Assembly (NCBI GenBank): GCA_015056585.1
Contig: SVFZ01000046.1
Location: 1 to 36,365, forward strand
Length of the DNA: 36,365 nt
Source of the DNA: Butyrivibrio sp.
GTDB taxonomy: Bacteria > Bacillota > Clostridia > Lachnospirales > Lachnospiraceae
Direction: 5' to 3'
In this document: one piece after another, positions 28,301 to 34,209 of the stretch
Position numbering within the stretch: the stretch's first letter is position 1
Layout: each line of letters opens with the position of its first letter
The notes under the pieces: generated by a model
Seen by the model: only the letters and a program-made list of their open reading frames with translations
The model's database searches: none
Told to the model about the DNA's origin: nothing
Program-made: the position numbers and the translations under genes

Positions 28301-30627
28301 TAGCCCTTTTCTGCGTCGTAGGCCTGATTCTGGTTAACACCTGTCCACCCCTCCATAGTAGGAGAGTCATTGTAGTTAAAATCGAACTTAAGGCCTGCTT
28401 CCTTGGTTGATACAACAATAGCGTCGGAAAGCTCACCTGTTCCAAAGCTGTTCCAGGCTGCTACTGCATAAACATAAGTAACACCTGAGTTACAACCCGG
28501 ATCTGTGTACTTTGTCTTTGTGGAAACAGAATACTTTGTTGCATTGCCAAAATCTACATCTTCTGCATTCTGTCCATCCTCAAGCTCTGCGCGGTAGATA
28601 TAGTACATCTCTGCGCCTTTAGCCTCTGACCATGAAAGTGAAACGCTTGTTGAACCTACCGCTGTGCTCTCGAGATTTGTAACTTTCTCAGGAGCCTCTG
28701 TCGATGCGTTTATCTCAACAAGTCCTGCAAGTAAATCCAGCTGGTCGTTAAAGCCAAGTGCATACTCGTTATCTGCCTCGTCTGCAAAATCAAGAATTCC
28801 CTGCGCAACTGCCTGAGAGAACTTATATGCACCGTACCACTGAAGGTGAGTTGCATCAGAAGATCCGCCTGTATATGCGCCTTCTGAGTAATCTCCCGCT
28901 TCCACTCCGCACAGGAAAAGAGCCTTCGCTCCCTCTGCGCCGAAGTCCTCACAGATATCGCCTGAACGTGCTGTAAGATCAATGAGTGGTATGTCATGCT
29001 CTGAAGCAAGTGAAAGCATAACCTGACGATAAGCCTCAAAATTGCTTGCCCATGTAACAGTTCCATCGCCATTATCTGTATAGCTGTATCTTGCAACAGG
29101 TGTTACAAGTACCGGTGTAGCACCTCTCTGATAAGCTCCGTCAACATACTGCATTATGTAGCTGCCAAAATCGCTGCTTGATACATAACGATTAGGTCTT
29201 GAGGAAGTAGCATCGTTGTGTCCCCACTGGATAAAGAGGTAGTCACCCTTTTTTATGTCCTCAAGGATATCCTCCAGCTTTCCTTCCTGAATATAACTGC
29301 TTGATGAACGTCCGCCAATGGCTCTGTTCTCAACGATCACGTTAGCAGTCTCATAAACCTGAGACTGTGAAAAGTCAGCATTATCTGCCTCCCTCTCTTC
29401 AACAAACTCGCCGAACCAGTCGCTGAATGTCTGGCCCCAGCCTGTCTGAGGGTAGTAGTATGTATCATAAGTCTGGACGGTTGAATCGGATGCTATGTAA
29501 ATAGTCGGCTTTGATTCTGCCTCCTGAGTCTTAAGTCTTGTGATCTTAACCTCAGATACATAAACATTGTTTGTTCCCGCATCACCTATAGCAGTCGCAG
29601 AACTTGCTACAAGGAATTTAAGATTGAGCTGTCCGTCAACAAGGTTTGTCTCAAAGGTCACTGTCTGGGAAGATCCGCCGCCAACGTTTATCTCGGTCTT
29701 CTGAGTGATATCCTCAGCTTCAAGATAAGCCGTGTATGCCGAATCATCAGGGTTGGTCAAAACCACCTCAACCTGATAGTCCGCATTGTAAAGATCCACA
29801 TTAAAGGTTGATGTGTTCTCGTATGTATAAACACCATAACCGGTGCTCTCAGTCTCAGTCCATACCTTGCTTGCGATGCCAGCATATGAGCCTTCATCGG
29901 TCACATAGCTTGCGCTATCTGAAGTCACATTGGCAACCCTTGGGTAGTAAACCGATCCCGACCAGCCCACCGGATCTGTGTTATAATCTACGTCACTAAA
30001 TCCATAGCCTTTGTCCTCTGAGTAGACATTTGCAGAGGAAATACCATTTTCTGTTCCAAAGAAAAAGTCTGCTACTACTGTATCTTCTGTAAAGTTCTCG
30101 TACCCATCTTCTCCCTGATCGATTGATGGTACCGGAGCAGAAGCTGCTCTGAGCAGGCTTGCCGAAGACTTAGTCTTTTCCTTTAGAATGTCTTCTGAAG
30201 CTTCTGTAGTGGCTGAATCTGCAGCGTCTGCCTCTTCGTCGATTTCATTTTCCGCGTCTTCTTCTGCCTTTTCCTCGCTGTCTTTTTCCTCGGAAGCATC
30301 TTCAGAGCTGTTTCCTGCCCCTGCGCCGGACTCGTCTGATGGTAACTCTGATGAAGCTTCGCTTGCTGCTGAACTTTCTTTCTCAGTGCTGTCTTCTGCT
30401 GCAGATGAAGATTCAGATGATACACTTGCTTCTGCAGATGCCTCTACTGAAGCTTCTGCTAAAGGCACTTCTGCCGGCACATCTTCTGCCGCATAGGACT
30501 TAACAGACGAATATGCAAATATGCTGGAAACTGTCAGCGATATACTTGTTGCAAAGGCAATTGCCCTTACAAGGCTGTTCTTTCGTCCGAAAGAGCCATG
30601 CATATTCTTGGTTCTTTTGTTCCCCAT
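22321..30627 (-). CDS. Giant secreted rhamnogalacturonan acetylesterase / PL11 rhamnogalacturonan lyase
   Basis: 2768 residues; ATG follows AGGAGG. Order of parts: signal peptide (1 to about 47); acidic Ser/Ala/Glu linker (50-180); beta-sandwich module M1 (183-365); SGNH rhamnogalacturonan acetylesterase (373-615); FN3 (645-741); module M2 (745-890); two FN3 (891-985, 995-1095); PL11 lyase (1098-1762); FN3 interrupted by module M3 (1763-2072, insert 1851-2004); three Big_4-like Ig domains (2075-2165, 2174-2243, 2245-2319); module M4 (2323-2480); Big_2-like domain (2487-2568); cell-wall-binding repeats (2570-2768). Modules M2-M4 share a KFDFG/KFDFN opening, a GYGF/GWGF turn, DVPNGSYEV and VTDGKLN motifs and look like galactose-binding-fold carbohydrate modules. 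Role: removes acetyl groups from and then cleaves the RG-I pectin backbone at the cell surface. No sortase signal; attachment is through the repeats. Expression is probably controlled by the YesMN-like pair in the same locus. Confidence 0.92.
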   Translation of the reverse strand: MGNKRTKNMHGSFGRKNSLVRAIAFATSISLTVSSIFAYSSVKSYAAEDVPAEVPLAEASVEASAEASVSSESSSAAEDSTEKESSAASEASSELPSDESGAGAGNSSEDASEEKDSEEKAEEDAENEIDEEADAADSATTEASEDILKEKTKSSASLLRAASAPVPSIDQGEDGYENFTEDTVVADFFFGTENGISSANVYSEDKGYGFSDVDYNTDPVGWSGSVYYPRVANVTSDSASYVTDEGSYAGIASKVWTETESTGYGVYTYENTSTFNVDLYNADYQVEVVLTNPDDSAYTAYLEAEDITQKTEINVGGGSSQTVTFETNLVDGQLNLKFLVASSATAIGDAGTNNVYVSEVKITRLKTQEAESKPTIYIASDSTVQTYDTYYYPQTGWGQTFSDWFGEFVEEREADNADFSQSQVYETANVIVENRAIGGRSSSSYIQEGKLEDILEDIKKGDYLFIQWGHNDATSSRPNRYVSSSDFGSYIMQYVDGAYQRGATPVLVTPVARYSYTDNGDGTVTWASNFEAYRQVMLSLASEHDIPLIDLTARSGDICEDFGAEGAKALFLCGVEAGDYSEGAYTGGSSDATHLQWYGAYKFSQAVAQGILDFADEADNEYALGFNDQLDLLAGLVEINASTEAPEKVTNLESTAVGSTSVSLSWSEAKGAEMYYIYRAELEDGQNAEDVDFGNATKYSVSTKTKYTDPGCNSGVTYVYAVAAWNSFGTGELSDAIVVSTKEAGLKFDFNYNDSPTMEGWTGVNQNQAYDAEKGYGWITAPGNGRYRSGNGNKDASDMADDFNLGAGEFAVDLPNGSYEVTVYACDLLPGTSTIKVSYNAEGVTFGSIATKQALASCTGTVAVTDGQLNITVGGSNNYINGLTITSLLTAPSNLAITELSFTASTANFLLSFGTVDDAASYTVYRKSESDAEFSVVKTFTAQELLDSELDCRAMVADLGETYSYYMTCTNSEGVESPASNVVTQSMLDESVQVPAAPLNLVCVSPEAGQTELQHYVELKWDANPTSENVIKYIIYRSQKPESDKAFKGYEKIGESKTTAYTDDTVYTNIHYYYKVAALNAGGLGEMSDVCITPVVGNLVAGGLEHYSSRALVAINLAGGAGAETKVSATDAEGKEITSGVYLSWRAFDEDLDSNGNVTSSFTVYRNGAAIAEGLKVTNCVDEGGSASDTYTVVGSNDGALGLSSVSTAVWSNQYQEFKLNRPSDQTMPDGSSASYTANDMSVGDLNGDGDLELIVKWYPSNAKDNSGSGYTGTTFLDAYDINFATGSAVLMWRIDLGINIRSGAHYTQFQVWDYDADGKAEIAVKTADGTTTYDANLNETGFVGACSMAALDTASIASENDYRNSSGYVLDGPEYFSMFNGEDGSIIDTVEYLPGRGSVSAWGDAYGNRVDRFLSGTAYLNGTTPFAVFARGYYTRTCLTAYYLSTADDGTQSIGVYWQFDTLNAGAQYEGQGNHALAVNDVDGDGCDEIIYGSLTVDNDGSVLYSTGLGHGDAEHVGDWVPSRDGLEIMDVHEHDDAAYHVEIHDAETGQILTGYYTGKDTGRGVASDIDPRYEGAEYWSIANPAYTGSDEPSWDTRTANVFSSLSGIYDSNDASGSSMITVNEGATPPSNFSIYWDGDLLAEMQDHTFDSGAYAPLTTTIEKWDYEKGQNVNLFESSQVLTSNGTKGNLGLVADILGDWREEIIARCAGDNSRIRVYSTTIQTDYVIPCLLTDLAYREGVAWQNVGYNQPAHTSYLISNGLITAALSAGEVSSSSVELQFTPANDGALFGHEITGYVIYRSIADETGNAGEYEVIASKDVAEFDQVAKSESGAGTATGSDGEGAVTKPVDYKFDFGAGNTQDGWTAVSASTEYSEELGYGFSDVSSISNKTYGALDSEESDLYYDSALAWISNGTAEFVVDVPNGSYEVTQYIYNGSGASYQKLTAEGVEFADFRHGNSDKITYSETQTVEVTDGKLNLVNTVTKNGYAAMYFTGFEIKTANYDEALAEYEAAQSGAQGGALDGAGVSADTVFSYVDDTVDGNTTYLYKVAAIVDGKTSYKSLPLSVLTTVAIASIDADQLQALQNQQLVEDTPLAEGQTVADLLKANIGTVKVKDADGKTQTVSVSYEADEVDIENVGTYKAYANVRGYDSNPVEVTVTVVANKATGYAQLDAVEVIQGQEAKLPETVKATFLNGTSNDVKVTWDTTALDTTVVGVYEIPGTVENDAEAEITLTVNVVEDYVVAVADSFAEIVLGDGDASGKLPQTVSATFKSGSVKDIPVVWDVAGIDVNTVGTYKTTGAIENSTIVANLTVTVDYQALYKFDFGIKAGASAEGWTEVTVNPKNGTTKLSELGSFYTAEKGWGFSDDEQFTQGRSEGFTYEGALDANVYTDFALPAGQEFWVDVKNGTYQVEVLSNSVYKSNVKGAVEGISYNVSNAAGTYSWAVLSDVEVTDGQLTFTFDGSTTSRMGAIIIRAKEVVVPKVDQQITGTASYNLSLARNNYVLNAVTSGDGALTYASSNEEVVTVSEDGTLNLVSTGDAIITVTAKETETCNEAVMLINVHVNAYYEVDSEGNKVFYKNGDKLANGFVTEAEGTYYAKNGVAQTGLMSSRSNLYYFSEDADDLGVMQTGFVTVKGKTYYFGSNGKAVRGSFSVDGAQYYADFNHIIHDGFLITLFGTYYFNPQTHAMVKGFTNINIGGVELLYHFNEKSGKATTGWFTVDGVQYFAIGGVVQRGIVWILFNVYHFDETTGAFIAKRSIFGRW
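22324..22920 (-). other. Domain: C-terminal cell-wall-binding repeats (residues 2570-2768)
   Basis: About eight to ten aromatic repeats of roughly 20 residues (patterns such as GKTYYFGSNGKAVRG, VDGAQYYADFNH, LFGTYYFNPQTHAMVKGF) typical of choline-/glucan-type cell-wall-binding repeats. They would keep the enzyme on the producer's surface. The last repeats are degenerate (IVWILFNVYHFD) and the protein ends in RSIFGRW. Confidence 0.8.
25342..27336 (-). other. Domain: PL11 rhamnogalacturonan lyase (residues 1098-1762)
   Basis: About 665 residues covering a whole PL11 enzyme. Repeated calcium-binding loops of the beta-propeller are visible (VGDLNGDGDLELIVKW, VWDYDADGKAEIAVK, VNDVDGDGCDEIIYG, ADILGDWREEIIAR), plus GQGNHALAV, GLGHGDAEHVGDW and QPAHTSYLI near the end. 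Family role: eliminative cleavage of the alpha-1,4 bond between rhamnose and galacturonate of RG-I; calcium is required in B. subtilis YesW/YesX. Confidence 0.93.
28783..29511 (-). other. Domain: SGNH rhamnogalacturonan acetylesterase (residues 373-615)
   Basis: All SGNH blocks are present: nucleophile S382 in IASDSTV (block I, GDS written as SDS), oxyanion Gly in RAIGGRSS (436-442), Asn471 in WGHND, and D591/H594 in SDATHLQ. The TYYPQTGWGQ after block I is typical of the RGAE/YesT group. It hydrolyses acetyl esters on galacturonate of RG-I. The first block has Ser instead of Gly before the catalytic DS, as in several bacterial RGAEs. Confidence 0.88.
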
Positions 30628-30820
30628 TTCGTTTACCCTCCTCCTTTATGTCACTCCCCCTCATAGCATCTTACTGCACTATTACGAAATTCACCCTTTT
30701 CGTATCGGAGAAAACCGCTATTTGTGACAAATTTTATTATATTTTGTTAAAGATTTTATAAATTTTTCATATAGTCAGCAATTCATTTAGAAGATAACAC
30801 TGTGCAAATTCAACCCATTA

Positions 30821-30852
30821 AAAAAAGAATGCCACTGATGACATTCTTTTTT
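30821..30852 (-). terminator. Bidirectional terminator upstream of the giant gene
   Basis: AAAAAAGAATG (30821-30831) pairs with CATTCTTTTTT (30842-30852) around a 10-nt loop. On the minus strand it ends the transcript of the HAD/MGMT genes. The rest of 30628-30914 is AT-rich leader and promoter DNA for the giant gene; a TATAAT is present on the minus strand near 30742, without a convincing -35 box. Confidence 0.75.
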
Positions 30853-30914
30853 AGTGCAGACAAGCAAGCAAAATGATTGATGAACATATGCTCACTCTAT
30901 ACCTTACACACAGA

Positions 30915-31016
30915 TTACACCACACTTACTTTACCGTTTGTGCCGTCCACTATCACACTGTCTCCGTCCTTCAGTCTGCCTGTGGCATTTCCGGTAGCTT
31001 TTCCGGCGCTGATAAC
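30915..31016 (-). pseudogene. C-terminal remnant resembling a PEP-utilising enzyme mobile domain
   Basis: 33 codons plus TAA. The translation contains AGKATGNATGRLKDGDSVIVDGTNGKV, with the spacing of the swivelling phosphohistidine domain end found in PEP synthase or PPDK-like proteins (ATxxLKDGDxVxVDGxxGxV). The frame loses all similarity where the HAD gene ends (31018), so a larger gene was probably removed and only its tail remains. No start codon or ribosome site. Family assignment is tentative. Confidence 0.45.
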
Positions 31017-31017
31017 C

Positions 31018-31683
31018 TTAAAACCGGTATGATACCAATTTTAAAATATCCGATGGTTTTTCAACTATAAAGGTAGCTCCGGCTCCTTCAAGTTCTTTTC
31101 TGTCGCCATACCCCCAGAGAACGCCAACGGAATCAATGCCTGTTTCATTGGCAGCATTTATATCCTGGTTTCTGTCCCCAATCATGAGGACCATATTTTT
31201 ATCTGTTATTTTCAGGCTATCTATGGCAAATCTGATGACATCAGTTTTAGTCCTTCTATCCGTATCATTTGAGGTAGCCACTACATCAAAAAACTTAGTT
31301 AATCCAAAGTGTTCAAGAACTATATTTGTCCCCTTTTCGCTCTTTGAAGTTGCAACAGCAAGTTTTTTCCCGGATTCCTTCAGATTTCTAAGCAGTTCTT
31401 CAATGCCGGGATACACCTCATTTTCCATCACTCCGCCTCTGTTAAAATAGTACTCTCTGTACAACGTGATAGCTTTCTTTGTATCCGCATCAGAATATCC
31501 AAGAATGGTGCCAAAAGAATACTCAAGCGGCGGTCCAATAAATCTGCGAAGAGTAGCCTTATCCTCTACTGTATTTCCCATTTCTTTTATAGCGTATTCA
31601 AAGCCATGCATGATTCCGGGGCCTGAATCTGTAAGTGTCCCGTCAAGATCAAAAAGAATTACCGAATATTTATTTCCTTCCAT
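31018..31683 (-). CDS. HAD-superfamily phosphatase (phosphoglycolate phosphatase-like)
   Basis: 221 residues. Motif I is FDLDGTLTDS with nucleophile D12 and acid/base D14; a cap domain of subclass IA follows (about 20-90); motif II VATSKS; a motif III lysine; motif IV MIGDRNQDINAA with the metal-binding Asp pair; then GVLWGYGDRKELEGAGA. Reaction: hydrolysis of a small phosphate ester (phosphoglycolate or a nucleotide monophosphate), cytoplasmic; the substrate cannot be fixed. It starts 21 bp after the YjbR-MGMT gene and shares its transcript. Its end abuts a gene remnant, so its last few residues (LVSYRF) may have been set by the deletion. Confidence 0.9.
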   Translation of the reverse strand: MEGNKYSVILFDLDGTLTDSGPGIMHGFEYAIKEMGNTVEDKATLRRFIGPPLEYSFGTILGYSDADTKKAITLYREYYFNRGGVMENEVYPGIEELLRNLKESGKKLAVATSKSEKGTNIVLEHFGLTKFFDVVATSNDTDRRTKTDVIRFAIDSLKITDKNMVLMIGDRNQDINAANETGIDSVGVLWGYGDRKELEGAGATFIVEKPSDILKLVSYRF

Positions 31684-31704
31684 ACCAATGCTCCGTCTTA
31701 TTTT

Positions 31705-32349
31705 TCAAATTTTCGCTTTACCGTCAAACACTTCTATACCGTACTTTAAAAGGTCTACTTTTCCGTCCATAACTTCTACTCCCTCTTTTCTAAGGAGTTT
31801 TTCCTGAACGCCTTCACCAAATGCGAAGTTCCCGGATAGCTCTCCTTTCGAATTTACCACACGGAAGCATGGAATATTATCCGGATCAGGGTTTTTATGA
31901 AGAGCATTTCCAACAGCCCTGGACATCCTTGCATTTCCTGCCATCTCAGCGATCTGACCATATGTGGCCACATGTCCTTTCGGAATTCTTTTAACCGCTT
32001 CATAAATTCTCTTTGTTGGCGAGTCGGTAATAAGGTCGTAGCTAATTGCGATCATTTTTTTGACTTCTTCATCCGGTATTGAGCCGTCCAAAATGATAGT
32101 GTTCCAGTGCTCTTTGTTCTGATGATATGCCGGAACCACTGAATCATAAGCTCTTCTCCACAGATCTCTCCAATCGGGATCCACTTTCACATTCAGATTA
32201 ATAAATCCGTCTTTTTCATAAGTCCACAAAAAGGCTTTCTTACAGCCTTTTACTCTTACCAGTTGCCAGTTCTGCTCTCTAAACGGCGCTTCCAGGTATG
32301 TGTCCGGAAAAGACAAACCATAGTCCAGTGCTTCCTGTCTCGTCTTCAT
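31705..32349 (-). CDS. YjbR/MmcQ domain fused to an MGMT-like alkyltransferase domain
   Basis: 214 residues from ATG 32349 (AGAGGA five bases before); a GTG at 32385 is an alternative. Residues 1 to about 107 are a YjbR/MmcQ domain (CyaY-like fold; FREQNWQLVRVK, NLNVKVDPDWRDLWR, HWNTIILDGSIPDEEV). Residues about 112-195 are the C-terminal DNA-binding domain of O6-alkylguanine-DNA alkyltransferase: IPKGHVATYGQIAEMAG, arginine finger R143 (SRAVGNAL), active-site motif IPCFRVV with acceptor C161, and E189 in LLRKEGV. The usual PCHRV histidine is Phe162. So the acceptor Cys and Glu persist but the base that activates Cys is lost. Either weak alkyl transfer or an alkyl-sensing role as in ATL proteins. 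I use no symbol because function is unsettled. Confidence 0.85.
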   Translation of the reverse strand: MKTRQEALDYGLSFPDTYLEAPFREQNWQLVRVKGCKKAFLWTYEKDGFINLNVKVDPDWRDLWRRAYDSVVPAYHQNKEHWNTIILDGSIPDEEVKKMIAISYDLITDSPTKRIYEAVKRIPKGHVATYGQIAEMAGNARMSRAVGNALHKNPDPDNIPCFRVVNSKGELSGNFAFGEGVQEKLLRKEGVEVMDGKVDLLKYGIEVFDGKAKI

Positions 32350-32475
32350 GTATTCCTCTTTTGCTTTTTCCGCCAACAATTGCACACTTATTCTGGAACC
32401 CTCAGGTGCATTTTTTATTCATGATATAGATGTCAAAAGTCGTAGATACATACATGCCTGCATGTTAACATCCGC

Positions 32476-34209
32476 TTAAATCCCGCCAAGCTGCATGGTA
32501 TAGTACTTTTCGTAAAGGCCGCCTTTTTTGATAAGTTCCTTGTGATTGCCTCTCTCACGGATACCGTCCTCGTCGAGTACTATGATCTCATCTGCCCCTA
32601 GGATCGTCGAAAGTCTATGGGCTATTGTTATGGTCGTTCTTCCGTGGGAAAGCTTGTCAAGGCTCTCCTGGATGTATCGTTCGCTCTCATTATCAAGGGC
32701 GCTGGTTGCCTCATCAAGTATAAGAATAGGCGGATTTTTCAGGAAGACTCTGGCAATAGCTATTCTCTGCTTCTGTCCTCCGGAAAGTCTTGCACCTCTC
32801 TCTCCCACCCATGTGTCAAAGCCATTTGGAAGGCTCTCTATGAATTCCGTAAGGTCCGCGTCATCTGCTGCCTTCCGGATTTCCTCCATGGTGGCGTCAG
32901 GTTTGCCGTAAGCAATATTCTCTCTGACAGTTCCGTTAAAAAGGTATACGTCCTGCTGAACTATTCCAATAAAGGAGCGAAGTGATTTCTGAGTCACATC
33001 TCTTATGTCGGTTCCGTCTATTTTTACAGCACCTTCCGTAACATCGTAGAATCTTGGAAGCAGTGAACAAAGTGTAGTCTTTCCTCCGCCCGAAGGTCCA
33101 ACGATAGCCACAGATTTACCCGCATCAACGTGAAGATCGATGTGGCTAAGTACCGACTCATTGTTTTCATAGGAAAAAGAGACATCCTCATAGTCAATGA
33201 CGCCACGGACGTCCTTGAGCTCTTTTGCCTCAGCCTTGTCTACTATGGCAGGCTTTGTGTCAATTACTTCAATAAATCTCTCAAAGCCTGCAAGGCCCTT
33301 CTGAAGCTGCTCGGTAAATTCAACAAGGACATTTACGGGGCCGATAAAGATGTTGATATAAAGAGCATAAATTGCCAGTTCCTCTCCTGAGAGCTTCCCC
33401 TTTGCTATAAAAAAGCCTCCTGCCACTAAGACTGTTATGAACATGAGGCCTTCAAAGAAGCTGTTTCCCGAATTGAATATGCCCATCCGCCTGTAGTTAG
33501 CTCTTTTGGAATCAAGAAAGGCTATGTTGCTTCCGGTAAATTTCTCCTGTTCTATCTCTTCACCGGTAAAAGATTTAACGACTCTGATACCGCCAAGTGT
33601 ATCCTGAAGTGAAGAATTGATGCCCGCAATCTTTTTCCTGTTGTCACTGAAAGTCGCTCTCATCTTTTTGTTCTGAACAACAGCAAAGCAGGCCATCAGA
33701 ATTACTACCACCACAAGGCACAGTGTCATCGGAACATTGATACGAAGCAGGAGAATCAAAGATCCCACTATCTTGATCACGGAAATGAAGATGTTCTCCG
33801 GACCATGGTGAGCCAGCTCTGATATGTCGAAGAGATCAGAGACGAGCTTGCTCATCATTTCGCCTGTATTATGGGTGTCATAATAGGAAAAAGAAAATTC
33901 TTCGAACTTATCAAACAGTTCTTTTCTCATGCCCGATTCCATGCGGGCTCCCATCATATGTCCCTGATATGTCACATACCATCTGCAAAAAGATCTGACT
34001 GCATACAGAAGAAAAAGTATTAAGGCGATGATTCCCAGTCTCTTCAGGATAACCTCAGGCGCTTCAAGAAATAATGAACTGCGAAGGATCCTCAGAAACT
34101 GTGGAAACGCAAGATCGATCACCGACAAAATTGTCGCGAATAACAAATCCAGGAAAAACACTCCCAGATATGGTTTGTAATATGGTATAAATCTTTTTAT
34201 AAGTTGCAT
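32476..34209 (-). CDS. ABC exporter half-transporter (MsbA/LmrA type)
   Basis: 577 residues from ATG 34209 (AAGAGG seven bases before); the upstream open frame to 34254 lies inside the MATE gene. Six-helix transmembrane domain (about 1-315), then the ATPase domain: Walker A GPSGGGKTT, Q-loop IVQQDVYLFNGTV, signature LSGGQKQR, Walker B ILILDEATSALD, H-loop IAHRLST. Family role: dimeric exporter of lipids, drugs or peptides. It overlaps the MATE gene stop by 13 bp, so two efflux proteins are translationally coupled. A homodimer is expected because no second half-transporter is nearby. Confidence 0.93.
   Translation of the reverse strand: MQLIKRFIPYYKPYLGVFFLDLLFATILSVIDLAFPQFLRILRSSLFLEAPEVILKRLGIIALILFLLYAVRSFCRWYVTYQGHMMGARMESGMRKELFDKFEEFSFSYYDTHNTGEMMSKLVSDLFDISELAHHGPENIFISVIKIVGSLILLLRINVPMTLCLVVVVILMACFAVVQNKKMRATFSDNRKKIAGINSSLQDTLGGIRVVKSFTGEEIEQEKFTGSNIAFLDSKRANYRRMGIFNSGNSFFEGLMFITVLVAGGFFIAKGKLSGEELAIYALYINIFIGPVNVLVEFTEQLQKGLAGFERFIEVIDTKPAIVDKAEAKELKDVRGVIDYEDVSFSYENNESVLSHIDLHVDAGKSVAIVGPSGGGKTTLCSLLPRFYDVTEGAVKIDGTDIRDVTQKSLRSFIGIVQQDVYLFNGTVRENIAYGKPDATMEEIRKAADDADLTEFIESLPNGFDTWVGERGARLSGGQKQRIAIARVFLKNPPILILDEATSALDNESERYIQESLDKLSHGRTTITIAHRLSTILGADEIIVLDEDGIRERGNHKELIKKGGLYEKYYTMQLGGI

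Noticed and set aside
22306-30496. Many antisense or shifted open frames across the giant gene (for example 22306-22686 +, 28710-29096 -, 30188-30496 +)
   Set aside because: They are low-complexity shadows of a clearly coding frame with recognised domains, and have no ribosome sites or family resemblance.
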